Positions 45,667-54,596 of a stretch of DNA of 64,000 nucleotides are shown here, one piece after another (positions within the stretch are counted from its first letter, which is position 1; each line of letters begins with the position of its first letter). A program made the position numbers and the translations under genes. This stretch comes from Candidatus Latescibacterota bacterium (GTDB lineage Bacteria; JAAXHH01), in assembly GCA_022823465.1 (NCBI GenBank), contig JAJEHX010000005.1:140706-204705 (forward strand), written 5' to 3'. A model generated the notes under the pieces. It was not told the DNA's origin, made no database searches, and worked only from the letters and a program-made list of their open reading frames with translations.

Positions 45667-47904
45667 TTGAATCCTTTATCCAAATCAGCCATTCCCGCGC
45701 TTTCGGCCGGGTTTACGTCGGGCCTGGGTCTTCTCGTCGCCCAGGTTGCCTTCGGTAGCTTTATTTTCTCGGGCCCACTGGCGCCCTATGCTTCCCAGGG
45801 CGTGGGCCTGGTGCTCTTCGGGAACTTCGCGGCGTGTCTGGTCATCGCCCTTCTGGGCGGATTCCGCGGGGTAATCGCAGGGCTGTCGCCCGCGCTGGTC
45901 ATCGGCATGGCCGTGATCGGTTCCTCAATGGACGCCGAAGGCCACGCACTGTTCGTGACCACGTCCGTCGCCCTGATGATCTGTGCGGCGATCACGGGCC
46001 TGTGCTGCCTCGCCGTCGGCCGGTTCGGGCTCGCCAACCTGATGCGCTTCATTCCCTATCCCGTGTCCGGCGGATTCGTGGCCGGGATCGGCGGCGCCGT
46101 GTGCCTGGCGGCGCTGTCCCTGATGGGCGCCGAGCTCGATTGGCGGGCACTGCCGGTTCTGTTCGAACCCGGTGTCATGTGGAAGTGGTTGCCGGGGGCG
46201 GTCTTCGGCGTCGCGCTCTACCTGTCCCTGAAACGATGGCGCAACCCGGTGATATTGCCCGCGGGCGTGCTGCTGGCTGTCGGCGCGTATCATCTCGCGC
46301 TCGACAACCTCGGCATTTCGGGGGAGGAGGCGCGGACCGCGGGACTACTGCTGAAGAGCACGGCGGAAGGCGATCTGTGGCCGGCTATACGGCCTGACGA
46401 TCTGTCCCTTGTCAACTGGGCTTCGCTGACCCCGCAGATACCCAACATGCTGGCGCTGATGCTGGTGGCTTTCATCAGCATCATCATGAATATCGCCGGA
46501 CTGGAAATGGCGACGAACCATGAATTGGACTGGGACCGGGAGTTCAGGGTGACGGGGCTGGCGAGCATGCTGGCGGGAGTGGGCGGAGGGACCGTGGCGA
46601 CGATTGTCGTTCCCGCGTCGCTGCGCAGCAAGTTGTTCGGAGCCACCACCCGAATGACCGGTGTAGTCGCCGCGCTCGTCATCGCCGTGGCCCTTGTACT
46701 GGGCGACGGCATGCTGGAAGTCGTTCCCGCGGCGCTCGTGGGAGGGATCCTGGTCTTTGCCGGCCTCGGCATGCTGGACGAAGGGCTTGTCAGAAGCCGC
46801 AGGCGTCTTCCGCGGCTGGAGTACGGTATTGTAGTGATGATGTTCGTGGTGGTCACATCGCTTGGATTGATCGAAGGGGTAGCCGTGGGTTTGCTGTCCA
46901 TGTTGGTTTTCTTCACCGTGCGGCTCAGCAGGGTGGATCCGATCGCGTCGAGATACACGGCGCGGGACCGTGAGAGTTTGAAAGCGAGGTCCGTACCCGA
47001 CCGGTCCATCCTGCGCAGAGAAGGGGAACGGATAGAGATATTCATGCTGCGTGGCTACCTGTTCTTCGGCAGTGCCTACGCACTCGCCGATGAATTCAGG
47101 AGCAGACTGAGCGGCACGCCGCGGCCCGTGTGCATGATGCTGGATTTCGCGGCCGTTTCAGGCCTCGATTTTTCGGCCGTGAATGCCATGGGAAGGTTTC
47201 TGCAGGCGGCAAACGCGGACGGCGTCCCTGTAGTGCTCAGCGCGTTGTCCGAGGGACTGAGAGACAGGTTCGAGCGCAGCTTGCCGGCTCCGGTGTATCG
47301 CGAATTGCAGTGGGAAACCGACGCGGACCGCGGGCTCGAGCGTTGCGAGGATATCCTGATCGAAACGTGGAACACCGAATCCGGAGGAACCGGTGACAGG
47401 CGCGACGCGCTGCTGGAACATTCGGCGGAAGCCCTGGAACACTACCTGGAACGGCAGATCGATTTCGAAAGCCTGATGGAGTCGCTGCAGAAGTGGATGA
47501 ACCCGAGCACGTACGGACAAGGCGGGATCCTTGCCGGACCGGGCGCTCTCACGGATCACCTGCAGCTGATCCTTTCGGGCCGCGCGTCCGGTTACGATGC
47601 CGGTGAGAACCGCCTGTTCCAATGCGGGCCGGGTGACGCGGTCTGGCCGAAAGGCGCGCCGAACCAGAAAGCGCATCGCGTGGTTGCCGACGAACCCTGT
47701 CGAACGATGCTGATTTCACCCGCGGCCCTCGACTGGCTGGAACAAAACGAACAACAGTTGGTGCTGGACATGTACCGTTACTTGCTTGCCGGCCGGCTTC
47801 GCAGCGAGCGGGAACCCGGCACATCGCTTACGGATCCTGAAGGAAACAATGACGATGAAGGCCAGCTGAATCCGGGTGATGACCGAGCGTCCACGCTTTC
47901 GTAG
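45667..47904 (+). CDS. SulP/SLC26-family anion transporter with STAS and C-terminal sensor-like domains
   Basis: A 745-residue membrane protein. Residues about 1-430 form 10-12 transmembrane helices of the SulP type; a STAS domain follows (about 455-560; MLDFAAVSGLDFSAVNAMGRF carries the usual helix). The last 150 residues (about 590-720) look like a degenerate cyclic-nucleotide-binding fold (LQLILSGRASGYD, LFQCGPGDAVWPKG). SulP proteins carry sulfate, bicarbonate or dicarboxylates. The start is a TTG at 45667 without a strong ribosome-binding site, so the N-terminus is less certain. The transported ion is unknown. Confidence 0.83.
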   Translation: MNPLSKSAIPALSAGFTSGLGLLVAQVAFGSFIFSGPLAPYASQGVGLVLFGNFAACLVIALLGGFRGVIAGLSPALVIGMAVIGSSMDAEGHALFVTTSVALMICAAITGLCCLAVGRFGLANLMRFIPYPVSGGFVAGIGGAVCLAALSLMGAELDWRALPVLFEPGVMWKWLPGAVFGVALYLSLKRWRNPVILPAGVLLAVGAYHLALDNLGISGEEARTAGLLLKSTAEGDLWPAIRPDDLSLVNWASLTPQIPNMLALMLVAFISIIMNIAGLEMATNHELDWDREFRVTGLASMLAGVGGGTVATIVVPASLRSKLFGATTRMTGVVAALVIAVALVLGDGMLEVVPAALVGGILVFAGLGMLDEGLVRSRRRLPRLEYGIVVMMFVVVTSLGLIEGVAVGLLSMLVFFTVRLSRVDPIASRYTARDRESLKARSVPDRSILRREGERIEIFMLRGYLFFGSAYALADEFRSRLSGTPRPVCMMLDFAAVSGLDFSAVNAMGRFLQAANADGVPVVLSALSEGLRDRFERSLPAPVYRELQWETDADRGLERCEDILIETWNTESGGTGDRRDALLEHSAEALEHYLERQIDFESLMESLQKWMNPSTYGQGGILAGPGALTDHLQLILSGRASGYDAGENRLFQCGPGDAVWPKGAPNQKAHRVVADEPCRTMLISPAALDWLEQNEQQLVLDMYRYLLAGRLRSEREPGTSLTDPEGNNDDEGQLNPGDDRASTLS

Positions 47905-47918
47905 CTTGATGATTTCAA

Positions 47919-48212
47919 TTAACGAGATAACAACGTTTTAACGTCCTGTCTGATCTCTCGTACATCAGACCTCAGCTCGGCAACATCCGCTATTTTACCT
48001 TCCCTTAAAGTTTCGATTTCTTTCATCGTACTCTCTCGTAATGTTCCGATCTCTCTTACCAGATCATCCTTGACTGTACCCAGATCACGTTTTTCAATCA
48101 TTTCTCCACGCAGATCCGCTATTTTACCGCGCAGGAAAAACATCCAACTGAGTATCCAGCCCAACACCGATACCAGTAAAACCACAGCTGGCATTAAGTA
48201 ATCGACAATCAT
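47919..48212 (-). CDS. Small membrane-anchored coiled-coil protein
   Basis: A 97-residue protein: one N-terminal transmembrane helix (about 6-27; MPAVVLLVSVLGWILSWMFF), then a continuous charged coiled coil. GKIADLRGEM and GKIADVAELRSD are internal repeats, and REIGTLREST and KEIETLREGK a further pair. GGGGAG precedes the ATG. Its DNA is more AT-rich than neighbouring genes. Function unknown; such proteins often act as membrane tethers or partners. Convergent with the SulP gene, 14 nt apart. Confidence 0.72.
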   Translation of the reverse strand: MIVDYLMPAVVLLVSVLGWILSWMFFLRGKIADLRGEMIEKRDLGTVKDDLVREIGTLRESTMKEIETLREGKIADVAELRSDVREIRQDVKTLLSR

Positions 48213-48522
48213 TTCAGCTCCCCATATTCATTCCGATATCGCCATTCATCCTTCCGTAAGGTGGATTGGAGAGCAATGCGCGAGCGATATGCTCCACCGT
48301 ATCGGGTATCGGTTCAGGATAGTGTTTTCTCTCAGACGACCTCGACCATATACCTGTTCAGTGGTATTTTCTCCTGCCTTCTCGATTTTTAGTTTCTTCT
48401 TAGCCTTACTATTCTGCAGCTACTCGGCAAATCTGGCCCTGCACGTGGTTGACAATCCTACGATAACCAAACGTGTGCAATTCGTCAATATATCTTCGAA
48501 TTGCTATATGGATGTCATCCGC
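48213..48522. other. AT-rich intergenic region of about 310 bp
   Basis: No convincing gene. Base composition is lower in GC than the flanks. It contains the perfect palindrome described at 48477-48504 and the leader of the small coiled-coil gene. An open plus-strand frame begins here but runs into the antisense of the RraA-like gene and is not credible. Confidence 0.6.
48477..48504. other. Perfect inverted repeat downstream of the RraA-like gene
   Basis: GCAATTCG (48477-48484) and CGAATTGC (48497-48504) are exact inverted copies with a 12-nt AT-rich centre. It begins 18 nt beyond the stop codon of the RraA-like gene (minus strand). The position suggests a terminator or an operator, but no T-run follows. 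Confidence 0.45.
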
Positions 48523-49311
48523 CTAAAACACGTACCCATCCACCAGTCCCCGCCCCTCTTCGATCAATTGCCTGGATCTGTCTTCCTTCTCCTGCAGTTC
48601 CGGGATGACGCGGATCACGTGGGCCAGCGCGTCACGTGGGAAGGCCATGACGCCGTTCACGTCCGCGGCGACCACGTCGCCCGGGGCGATTTCGATTCCT
48701 CCGCAGACCACCGGCACGTTGTTAGCCACCGGGCGGATCACCGAACCGGGACCGTAGAGGCAGATCCCCCCTGCGTAAACCGGCAGTCCGACTTCCTCCA
48801 TGCCCTCGATGTCCCGGCAGCCGCCGTCGGTCACCAGGCCGGCCAGGCCCTTCTCGCGACAGGCCAGTACGATGACGTCTCCGAACATGCTGAGTATCTC
48901 GCTGGTACCGCTGGCGGTCACCCAGATCGAGCCGGGTTCCGCTTCGTCCACGGGACGAAAGACGAAGGAACGGATGTCGTCCCGCGTGGTCGGGGTGTCG
49001 CTCTCTACGTACTTTGTCGTCACGGCCGGCCCAGCGACCGTACCCCGGACCGGGATCATCGGTCGCACGCCGCGGGACATGGCCAGGCTTGCGCGGTCAT
49101 GGCCCAGACGGATCAGCGCGTCCATGATCAGGGGTGTAGGCACATTTCCTAGCGCGTTGAACAATGCCCTTTCGTCTGATGCTGATGCATCGCGATCCAT
49201 ATTCTGTGCGGCATGGGCCGTGTTGAGACGGGCCAGACTCCCCGCGGCGGTTACGGCCATTCCGGTCTTCAGAAACCCTCTGCGAGACAGGGTCCGGTCA
49301 TCTGAGATCAT
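48523..49311 (-). CDS. Tat-exported RraA/HMG-aldolase-family protein
   Basis: A 262-residue protein with a twin-arginine signal (SRRGFLKTGMAVTAAGSLARL) followed by an RraA-like domain: GTVAGPAVT, ACREKGLAGLVTDGGCRDIEGM (the DGxxRD-type active-site motif) and PGDVVAADVNGVMAFP. Relatives are 4-hydroxy-4-methyl-2-oxoglutarate/oxaloacetate aldolases, or RNase E regulators. A Tat signal on this fold is unusual, since the known members are cytoplasmic; the motif is clear, so export is likely. AGGGAG precedes the ATG at 49311. It is divergent from the LarA-like gene. Confidence 0.8.
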   Translation of the reverse strand: MISDDRTLSRRGFLKTGMAVTAAGSLARLNTAHAAQNMDRDASASDERALFNALGNVPTPLIMDALIRLGHDRASLAMSRGVRPMIPVRGTVAGPAVTTKYVESDTPTTRDDIRSFVFRPVDEAEPGSIWVTASGTSEILSMFGDVIVLACREKGLAGLVTDGGCRDIEGMEEVGLPVYAGGICLYGPGSVIRPVANNVPVVCGGIEIAPGDVVAADVNGVMAFPRDALAHVIRVIPELQEKEDRSRQLIEEGRGLVDGYVF

Positions 49312-49400
49312 GATCCACTCCCTTGTTTTAAGGTGCAAAGTCCTCGCCGGTAACGGTCCCGGCTGCCGACCGGCACCATCCGCGGCGAACGATTAATGTG

Positions 49401-49429
49401 TTGATACGGTGGAACTACCCGTCTATAAT
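49401..49429 (+). promoter_or_regulatory. Promoter for the LarA-like gene
   Basis: -35 TTGATA (49401-49406), 17-nt spacer, perfect -10 TATAAT (49424-49429); transcription start near 49436, leader about 94 nt. Confidence 0.7.
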
Positions 49430-49529
49430 TACGATAACAGTCTGAAGTCCCGATGAAAGACGGAATGACAGAAACCTGCCCGCCCAGTCCTTTACGTTGC
49501 ACGGGACCTCCCCGTAACCGAGGTGTGTG

Positions 49530-51125
49530 ATGAAATACCTTACCTATTCCGGAAACAATGTCGTCCACGCCGAACTGCCCGATGAAGCGTCGGTGCTCTT
49601 CCCGCCGCCGCCGCTGCCGGGCATCCCGAACAAAGACATTCCGAACCGGGTCAGGGCGGCTTTCGAATCCCCCCTGGACATGCCGCCCCTGGAAGAACTG
49701 GTCGACGCGAACAGCCGGATCCTCATCGCCTTCGATGACAATTGCCAGCCCTTTCCGGCAACCGCACCGCCCGATATCCGCCAGCTCGCCATCGAGGCCC
49801 TGCTTGAAATGCTGTTCAGTTACGGGGTGAAGCAGGAGAACATCGAACTCGTGTGCGCGGTCGCCCTGCACCGCAAGATGAAGACCCACGAAATGGCCGC
49901 CATGCTGGGCAAGCGGATCATGAAGGCCTTTCATCCTCACCAACTGGTCAATTTCGACGCCGAAGACCCCGACGACATCGTCGTGCTGGGCACGACCGAA
50001 GAAGGAGAGCCGGTGGAGACCAGCCGCAAGGTCATCGAGAGCGACCTGGTGATCTACGTGGATTCCATCCAGATCCCGCTGAACGGCGGGCACAAGTCCG
50101 TGGCCGTGGGGCTGGGCACCTACAACAGCATCGCGCCGCACCACGCGCCCCAGATGACCGCGGAAAAGCCCCACGTCATGCAGCCTGAAGGCTCGGACAT
50201 GCACGGATCGATCGAGCGCATCAGCCGCGTCATCCTGAAGCACACCCGCATCATGGTACTCGAGGCCGCCATGAACAACGCGTCCTATCCGCCCTTGATG
50301 CGCTATCTCAGCAAACCTTCCGAGCGGTGCAACCTCTTCGAGAAAATCCTGAAGGCCACGACCCCGGCGTCCATGAGCCTGCTGCCCGAATCGGTGCGTT
50401 TCCGGGTTTTCAAGGGCATTCAGAGCGCTTACCTGCCCGTCGATATCAACGCCGGTTCCATCGACGCCGTCCACGAACCGACTCTGCAGACCCTGAAGGA
50501 CCAGTTGCTGGTCACGACCGACCACCAGCACGATACGCTGGTCTTCGGCCTGCCCGATCTCAGCCCCTACTCCGTCGGCACCCGGATCAACCCGGTCCTG
50601 GTCCTGAGCGACGTCCTCGGTTACGTCTTCAACTGGTTCTACAACAAGCCCTTCGTCAAGCCGGGGGGCGTGGTGATCATCCTCAACCCGGTCTTCGAGT
50701 TCTTCCACCCGGAGTACCACGTCGCCTACGAGAAGTTCTGGAACGAGGTGCTGCCCGAAACCCAGGACCCCTTCGAGATGCAATCGGAGTTCCAGGAGCA
50801 GTTCGCCCGGGACCCGCACCTGGTCGACTGCTACCGGAACCGGTTCGCCCACCACGGCTTCCATCCCTTCACCGTCTGGTACTGGGCGACCTATCCGTTG
50901 AAGTACCTGTCCCGGGTGATCCTCGCCGGACCGAAAACCGACTTCGCCGCCAAACGGCTGGGCGTCTCCTGGGCGCCGGATCTGGAACACGCCCTGGGCC
51001 AGGCCCGAGAAGTCACGGGCGGCGACGACGTGGTGGCCCTGACCATCCCGCCCTTCATGTACATGCAGGTGAACGACGGCGCGGCCGGCCGGAGCAGGCA
51101 CGGCCAGGCCAGCGCGGCCGGCTAG
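49530..51125 (+). CDS. LarA-like (DUF2088) racemase-family protein, divergent and long
   Basis: A 531-residue protein related to nickel-pincer lactate racemase LarA (about 420 residues). The covalent-cofactor lysine region is recognisable as NGGHKSVAVGLGTYNSI (SGGRKS in LarA), and a catalytic-histidine region as CAVALHRKM. The N-terminal D-x-TRP motif that binds substrate is replaced by FDDNCQPFP, so the usual arginine is missing. The C-terminal 100 residues are additional, and no larB, larC or larE maturation genes are visible. Substrate is probably not lactate. GAGG precedes the ATG; the upstream GTG is not needed. Its stop lies in a duplicated element shared with the convergent gene. Confidence 0.75.
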   Translation: MKYLTYSGNNVVHAELPDEASVLFPPPPLPGIPNKDIPNRVRAAFESPLDMPPLEELVDANSRILIAFDDNCQPFPATAPPDIRQLAIEALLEMLFSYGVKQENIELVCAVALHRKMKTHEMAAMLGKRIMKAFHPHQLVNFDAEDPDDIVVLGTTEEGEPVETSRKVIESDLVIYVDSIQIPLNGGHKSVAVGLGTYNSIAPHHAPQMTAEKPHVMQPEGSDMHGSIERISRVILKHTRIMVLEAAMNNASYPPLMRYLSKPSERCNLFEKILKATTPASMSLLPESVRFRVFKGIQSAYLPVDINAGSIDAVHEPTLQTLKDQLLVTTDHQHDTLVFGLPDLSPYSVGTRINPVLVLSDVLGYVFNWFYNKPFVKPGGVVIILNPVFEFFHPEYHVAYEKFWNEVLPETQDPFEMQSEFQEQFARDPHLVDCYRNRFAHHGFHPFTVWYWATYPLKYLSRVILAGPKTDFAAKRLGVSWAPDLEHALGQAREVTGGDDVVALTIPPFMYMQVNDGAAGRSRHGQASAAG

Positions 51126-51160
51126 TCCAGCGCGCGGGGCCTGGCTATTCCAGCGCGCGG
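51120..51160. repeat. Duplicated element supplying both stop codons of two convergent genes
   Basis: Copy 1 (51120-51137) and copy 2 (51143-51160) match at 17 of 18 positions (GGCTA.TCCAGCGCGCGG), period 23. Copy 1 contains the TAG of the LarA-like gene (51123-51125, plus strand); copy 2 contains the TAG of the Gfo/Idh gene (51145-51147, minus strand). Confidence 0.88.
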
Positions 51161-52170
51161 CGAAGTCTTCCCACCAGATCCGGGGACGGCGTAAAGGGCA
51201 GGGTGACGACCGCCCGGCTCAACGCGCTTTCGTAAATCCCCAGGATCACACTGAAATCCGTTAGCGCCGAGTCGATATTCAGCGGATGAACGGCGGTGTC
51301 TTCCGCCAGCCAGTCGATCATCGCTTCGGTCATTGCGGCCTGGCCGAGGATGTCTTCCTCGGCGTAGACATGTTCCCCGCGCTCGTATTTGTCGTCGATT
51401 CTGGATTCCCAGCCGTGCATGGTCCAGTGCACGAATCCCCGCTCCCCGTACACCGCGATCCGCTTGTGGACGTTTGTTGTTCCGCCGATGATGACACGCG
51501 GGGCGACGGCGCCGCAACGCAGCAGGGCGCTCACCCCATTGTCGTAGTTGATGACCCCGGTGCACTCGTCTGGCGCGTAGTGATGCCTGGGTGTTTCAGT
51601 CAGCCCCTCCGCGCCCGAGACCTGCCCGAAGACGTCGACCGGCGCCGCACCGGGATTGAAAGCGCCTACGGCCTGCAGTGCGTGTGTACCCTGGTAGGCC
51701 GGGTTCATGCCCGCGCTGGCCTCGATGAAGCGCAGACGCCCTATGGCGCCGTCCCGCACCTTCCGCTGAAGCCAGTTCCGTCGAGGGTGGAAGTGCAACT
51801 GGTGGTTGACGGCGATTTTGACGCGGGCCGAGCGCGTGAAGGCCTGAATGGCCAGGAAATCCTCGCCCTGGATGGCCAGGGGCTTTTCGACCAGCACGGC
51901 CGGGACGCCCGCCGCCTCCGCCGCCTCGAAGATCTCGAGGCGTACCGAAGGCGGCGTGTTCACATGGACCAGGTCGGGTTTTTCCCGCTCGAGCATCTCG
52001 CGGTAGTCTGTGTGTCTTGCAGGTACGTCGAAAGCCGATCCAAAGGCCTCGAGCTTGTCCCGCCGCCGGCTCGACACGGCAACCAGCCGTCCGCGGCTTA
52101 CGTGCCGATAGGCCTCGGCCAGCCCCCGCGCCCGACCGCCGCTGACTCCGATGATTGCGCTTTTGATCAT
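51145..52170 (-). CDS. Gfo/Idh/MocA-family oxidoreductase
   Basis: A 341-residue NAD(P)-dependent oxidoreductase: cofactor-binding IIGVSGGRARGLAEAY at the start, VHVNTPPSVR and the EKPLAIQ motif near residue 98, then the C-terminal substrate domain. It follows the zinc-dependent dehydrogenase by 24 nt on the minus strand, so the two probably act on one sugar or polyol. The glycine-rich loop is unusual (GVSGGRARG instead of GxGxxG). The substrate is not visible. Confidence 0.84.
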   Translation of the reverse strand: MIKSAIIGVSGGRARGLAEAYRHVSRGRLVAVSSRRRDKLEAFGSAFDVPARHTDYREMLEREKPDLVHVNTPPSVRLEIFEAAEAAGVPAVLVEKPLAIQGEDFLAIQAFTRSARVKIAVNHQLHFHPRRNWLQRKVRDGAIGRLRFIEASAGMNPAYQGTHALQAVGAFNPGAAPVDVFGQVSGAEGLTETPRHHYAPDECTGVINYDNGVSALLRCGAVAPRVIIGGTTNVHKRIAVYGERGFVHWTMHGWESRIDDKYERGEHVYAEEDILGQAAMTEAMIDWLAEDTAVHPLNIDSALTDFSVILGIYESALSRAVVTLPFTPSPDLVGRLRRALE

Positions 52171-52194
52171 GTTGATGTCTGCCTCGCCCGGTCA

Positions 52195-53214
52195 TCAGGT
52201 CCAGGGCCGGATGACGACCTTCGCGCATTCGCCGCTGACCTGCGTCTCCCACGCCCGCTGTATCTCGTCTATGGGAAACAGGTGGGTGATGAAACGATCC
52301 AGTTTCTTCCGGTTTCGCGCAATGATGCCCATGATGTCGTGGGCGCCCTTCATGTTGTAATGCCAGGACCCCATCAGGCCGATGCCCTTGCGGAGCATGT
52401 CGGGGCTTACAAACAGCCGCGTATCCCCGCCGCTCTCGCCGACGAAGGCGAGACTCCCCCTCCTGCGCAGCGCGTCGATACAGAGTCTGTGGGCGGCCGG
52501 CGATCCGGAGCAGTCCATGGCCTTGTCCACCCCAATGCCGCCGGTCAGGTCGCGTATGTGTTCCACCGCGTGTTCGTCCCCGGGGTCGATGACGTGCGCA
52601 GCGCCCAGTTCCCTTGCTTTCGCGGTCCGGTAGGGATGGGATTCCACGGCGATGACCTCGGCACCCATGTGACCGGCGCAGATCACGCCACCCAGGCCTA
52701 CCGGGCCCATGCCGGTGATCAATACAGTCTCGCCGCCCCGAACCCGAAGGCGGTCCAGCGCGCCGAAAGTCGGCCCCAGTCCGCAACAGGCCATGGCTCC
52801 ATGCTCATAGGACATGCCGTCGGGAATCGGCGTCAGCAGCCAGTCTGGCTTGAGCATGTACTGGGCCAGGGTCGCTATGCCTTCTTCAGAACCGGTGAAA
52901 CCGGCGAAATCCACGGCATTTTCGCAGTGAATGTAGTCGCCGGAGCGGCACAACGTACAGTCACCGCAGGGATACCCGGGCATGACCGCCACCCGGTCTC
53001 CTACCTTAACGCGGCCCGGTTGTGCGATCTCGACGACTTCGCCGGACGCCTCGTGGCCGAGGTAGTCCGCCCTGTTGCCCGCGGCAAACCCCTTGTACTC
53101 GGTGCAAAGCGGCGCCGCGTGTATCTTGATCAGTACCCAGTTTTCCGTCGGTTTCGGGACGTCGGCTTCCACCACGCCGCCCTGCTTTTTGCCGAGAATT
53201 ACCGCTCTTTTCAC
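52195..53214 (-). CDS. Zinc-dependent MDR-family alcohol/polyol dehydrogenase
   Basis: A 339-residue medium-chain dehydrogenase. The catalytic zinc site is LCTEYK and YLGHEASGEV; the structural zinc site has four cysteines in CGDCTLCRSGDYIHC; the cofactor motif is GMGPVGLGG. GTG at 53214 is preferred because AAGGGA lies 8 nt before it; an ATG at 53241 is a longer alternative without a ribosome-binding site. A promoter is at 53291-53319. Together with the Gfo/Idh gene it forms a minus-strand pair divergent from the transglutaminase-like gene. Confidence 0.87.
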   Translation of the reverse strand: MKRAVILGKKQGGVVEADVPKPTENWVLIKIHAAPLCTEYKGFAAGNRADYLGHEASGEVVEIAQPGRVKVGDRVAVMPGYPCGDCTLCRSGDYIHCENAVDFAGFTGSEEGIATLAQYMLKPDWLLTPIPDGMSYEHGAMACCGLGPTFGALDRLRVRGGETVLITGMGPVGLGGVICAGHMGAEVIAVESHPYRTAKARELGAAHVIDPGDEHAVEHIRDLTGGIGVDKAMDCSGSPAAHRLCIDALRRRGSLAFVGESGGDTRLFVSPDMLRKGIGLMGSWHYNMKGAHDIMGIIARNRKKLDRFITHLFPIDEIQRAWETQVSGECAKVVIRPWT

Positions 53215-53290
53215 AGGAGCATCCCTTACGCGCCATGCCATGTTTCGTCTTTGGATTCACTTCAAGCCGGTCATGCTTTTTGTAAGCCGC

Positions 53291-53319
53291 AATATAACCC
53301 CCGTCCGAACTTGACGCAA
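53291..53319 (-). promoter_or_regulatory. Promoter for the zinc dehydrogenase-Gfo/Idh pair
   Basis: On the minus strand: -35 TTGCGT (53319-53314), 17-nt spacer, -10 TATATT (53296-53291). Its -35 overlaps a weaker plus-strand promoter candidate (TTGACG 53311-53316, N17, TTACTT) whose start would be only a few bases before the transglutaminase-like ATG. Confidence 0.6.
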
Positions 53320-53348
53320 CATACCGAAGGTTGTTACTTGGTAAGTCA

Positions 53349-54596
53349 ATGAGCAGACTCTACCACAACGAATCCGGCCGTGTCATCCCTGCGCTATGCG
53401 AGGAACTTACGCGGTTCCGGCGGGCCCGCGTCATCCTGAATCTGCCGGAAACCGGATCCGACGCGGTCCTGTTCGTTCTGGCCCGGCCCCATCGAGCAGG
53501 CGGCAATCCATTGAACCTGTCTGTCAACGGGATCCGACAGGAGGCTGTCCACGGAGGTCCGGATCTCCATTACAGATGGCATGAAGGGGTCGTAAAGGCC
53601 GGTGACCTGCGCGAAGGGGACAACGTGGTGGAGTTGTGGACCGAAGACAGCGCGATGACGGGATGGTCGCTCGCGCTGGAGGCGGGCGGCGCCCTATCGT
53701 GCTGCACGTTGAGCGACGATAGCGGAACGACCTGGCGCTCGGATCGCATGGGATATCTGAACGCGGTCCGGGGGAATTACTGCGTCCGTATCCGCCTGCG
53801 GGAAGGCCGGGACGAACCGCCTCCTGACATGGCGTGGGAGTCGGCCGATCATCCCAGGGTACAGTCGCTTCGCGATCTTATCCCGCGCCGCGCAAGGGAC
53901 GGCACGGATCGGTTCACCCAGGTGCGGGAACTGTCTTCCTGGCTGGCTTCGAGCTGGGAGCATTCAGGGTCCGGCCGCGCGACGGTCTACGCGCCGTGGG
54001 ACGCGGAAACCATACTCGCATGGGGCGGGAGCCGGCGCGGTCACAACGATGAGCGCCCCATCGCCATGTGCGTGCATTACGCCGTGGCCTTCGTCAGTGC
54101 CTGCCAGGCGCTGCGAATACCGGCGCGCTGCGCCGTGCTGATGGGCACGCCGAACGGTTACGACGGCCATTTCGTGGCGGAGGTCTGGTTCGAGGAATAC
54201 CGGAAATGGGTGATGGTCGACCCCAACAGCGACGCGATCCTGTTTCGCGACGGACAACCCCTCTCCATCCCGGAGATCCAGAAATTGGGCGACGGACTGG
54301 AACCCTATGTCGAATGGGGCAGGGGTTCGAGGTATCAGCGGACCTTCTCCCACATGCGGGATTTTATCCGAAACAACCTGGTACAGGGTGTGTGTTTTCG
54401 GCACAGGAGCATCTGGCCGCGGACCGACTTTCTGTCCCATCCCGAACATTCGCCTCCGGGCCACGGATCGGTGTCCTACTGCGAGACCGACCTGATATGG
54501 ACGGAAAAGGACGTGGATAACGGTTTTGGCATGTTCCGGTATTTTGCGCCGCCCGCTTACTTCACGGCGCCACCCGACAGGGCCGCGTATGCCTGA
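53349..54596 (+). CDS. Transglutaminase-like cysteine protein
   Basis: A 415-residue protein whose second half holds a transglutaminase-like fold with the full Cys-His-Asp triad: cysteine in IAMCVHYAVAF, histidine in YDGHFVAEVWF and aspartate in MVDPNSDA. The first 170 residues look like beta-sandwich segments and are unlike known partners. No signal peptide is seen. Bacterial members of this superfamily are usually amidases or peptidases. The 3' end overlaps the next gene by 8 nt, so the two are translationally coupled. Confidence 0.75.
   Translation: MSRLYHNESGRVIPALCEELTRFRRARVILNLPETGSDAVLFVLARPHRAGGNPLNLSVNGIRQEAVHGGPDLHYRWHEGVVKAGDLREGDNVVELWTEDSAMTGWSLALEAGGALSCCTLSDDSGTTWRSDRMGYLNAVRGNYCVRIRLREGRDEPPPDMAWESADHPRVQSLRDLIPRRARDGTDRFTQVRELSSWLASSWEHSGSGRATVYAPWDAETILAWGGSRRGHNDERPIAMCVHYAVAFVSACQALRIPARCAVLMGTPNGYDGHFVAEVWFEEYRKWVMVDPNSDAILFRDGQPLSIPEIQKLGDGLEPYVEWGRGSRYQRTFSHMRDFIRNNLVQGVCFRHRSIWPRTDFLSHPEHSPPGHGSVSYCETDLIWTEKDVDNGFGMFRYFAPPAYFTAPPDRAAYA

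Noticed and set aside
48289..49152. Plus-strand open frame of 287 codons in the AT-rich region
   Set aside because: Most of it is the antisense of the RraA-like gene, and the start region has no ribosome-binding site.
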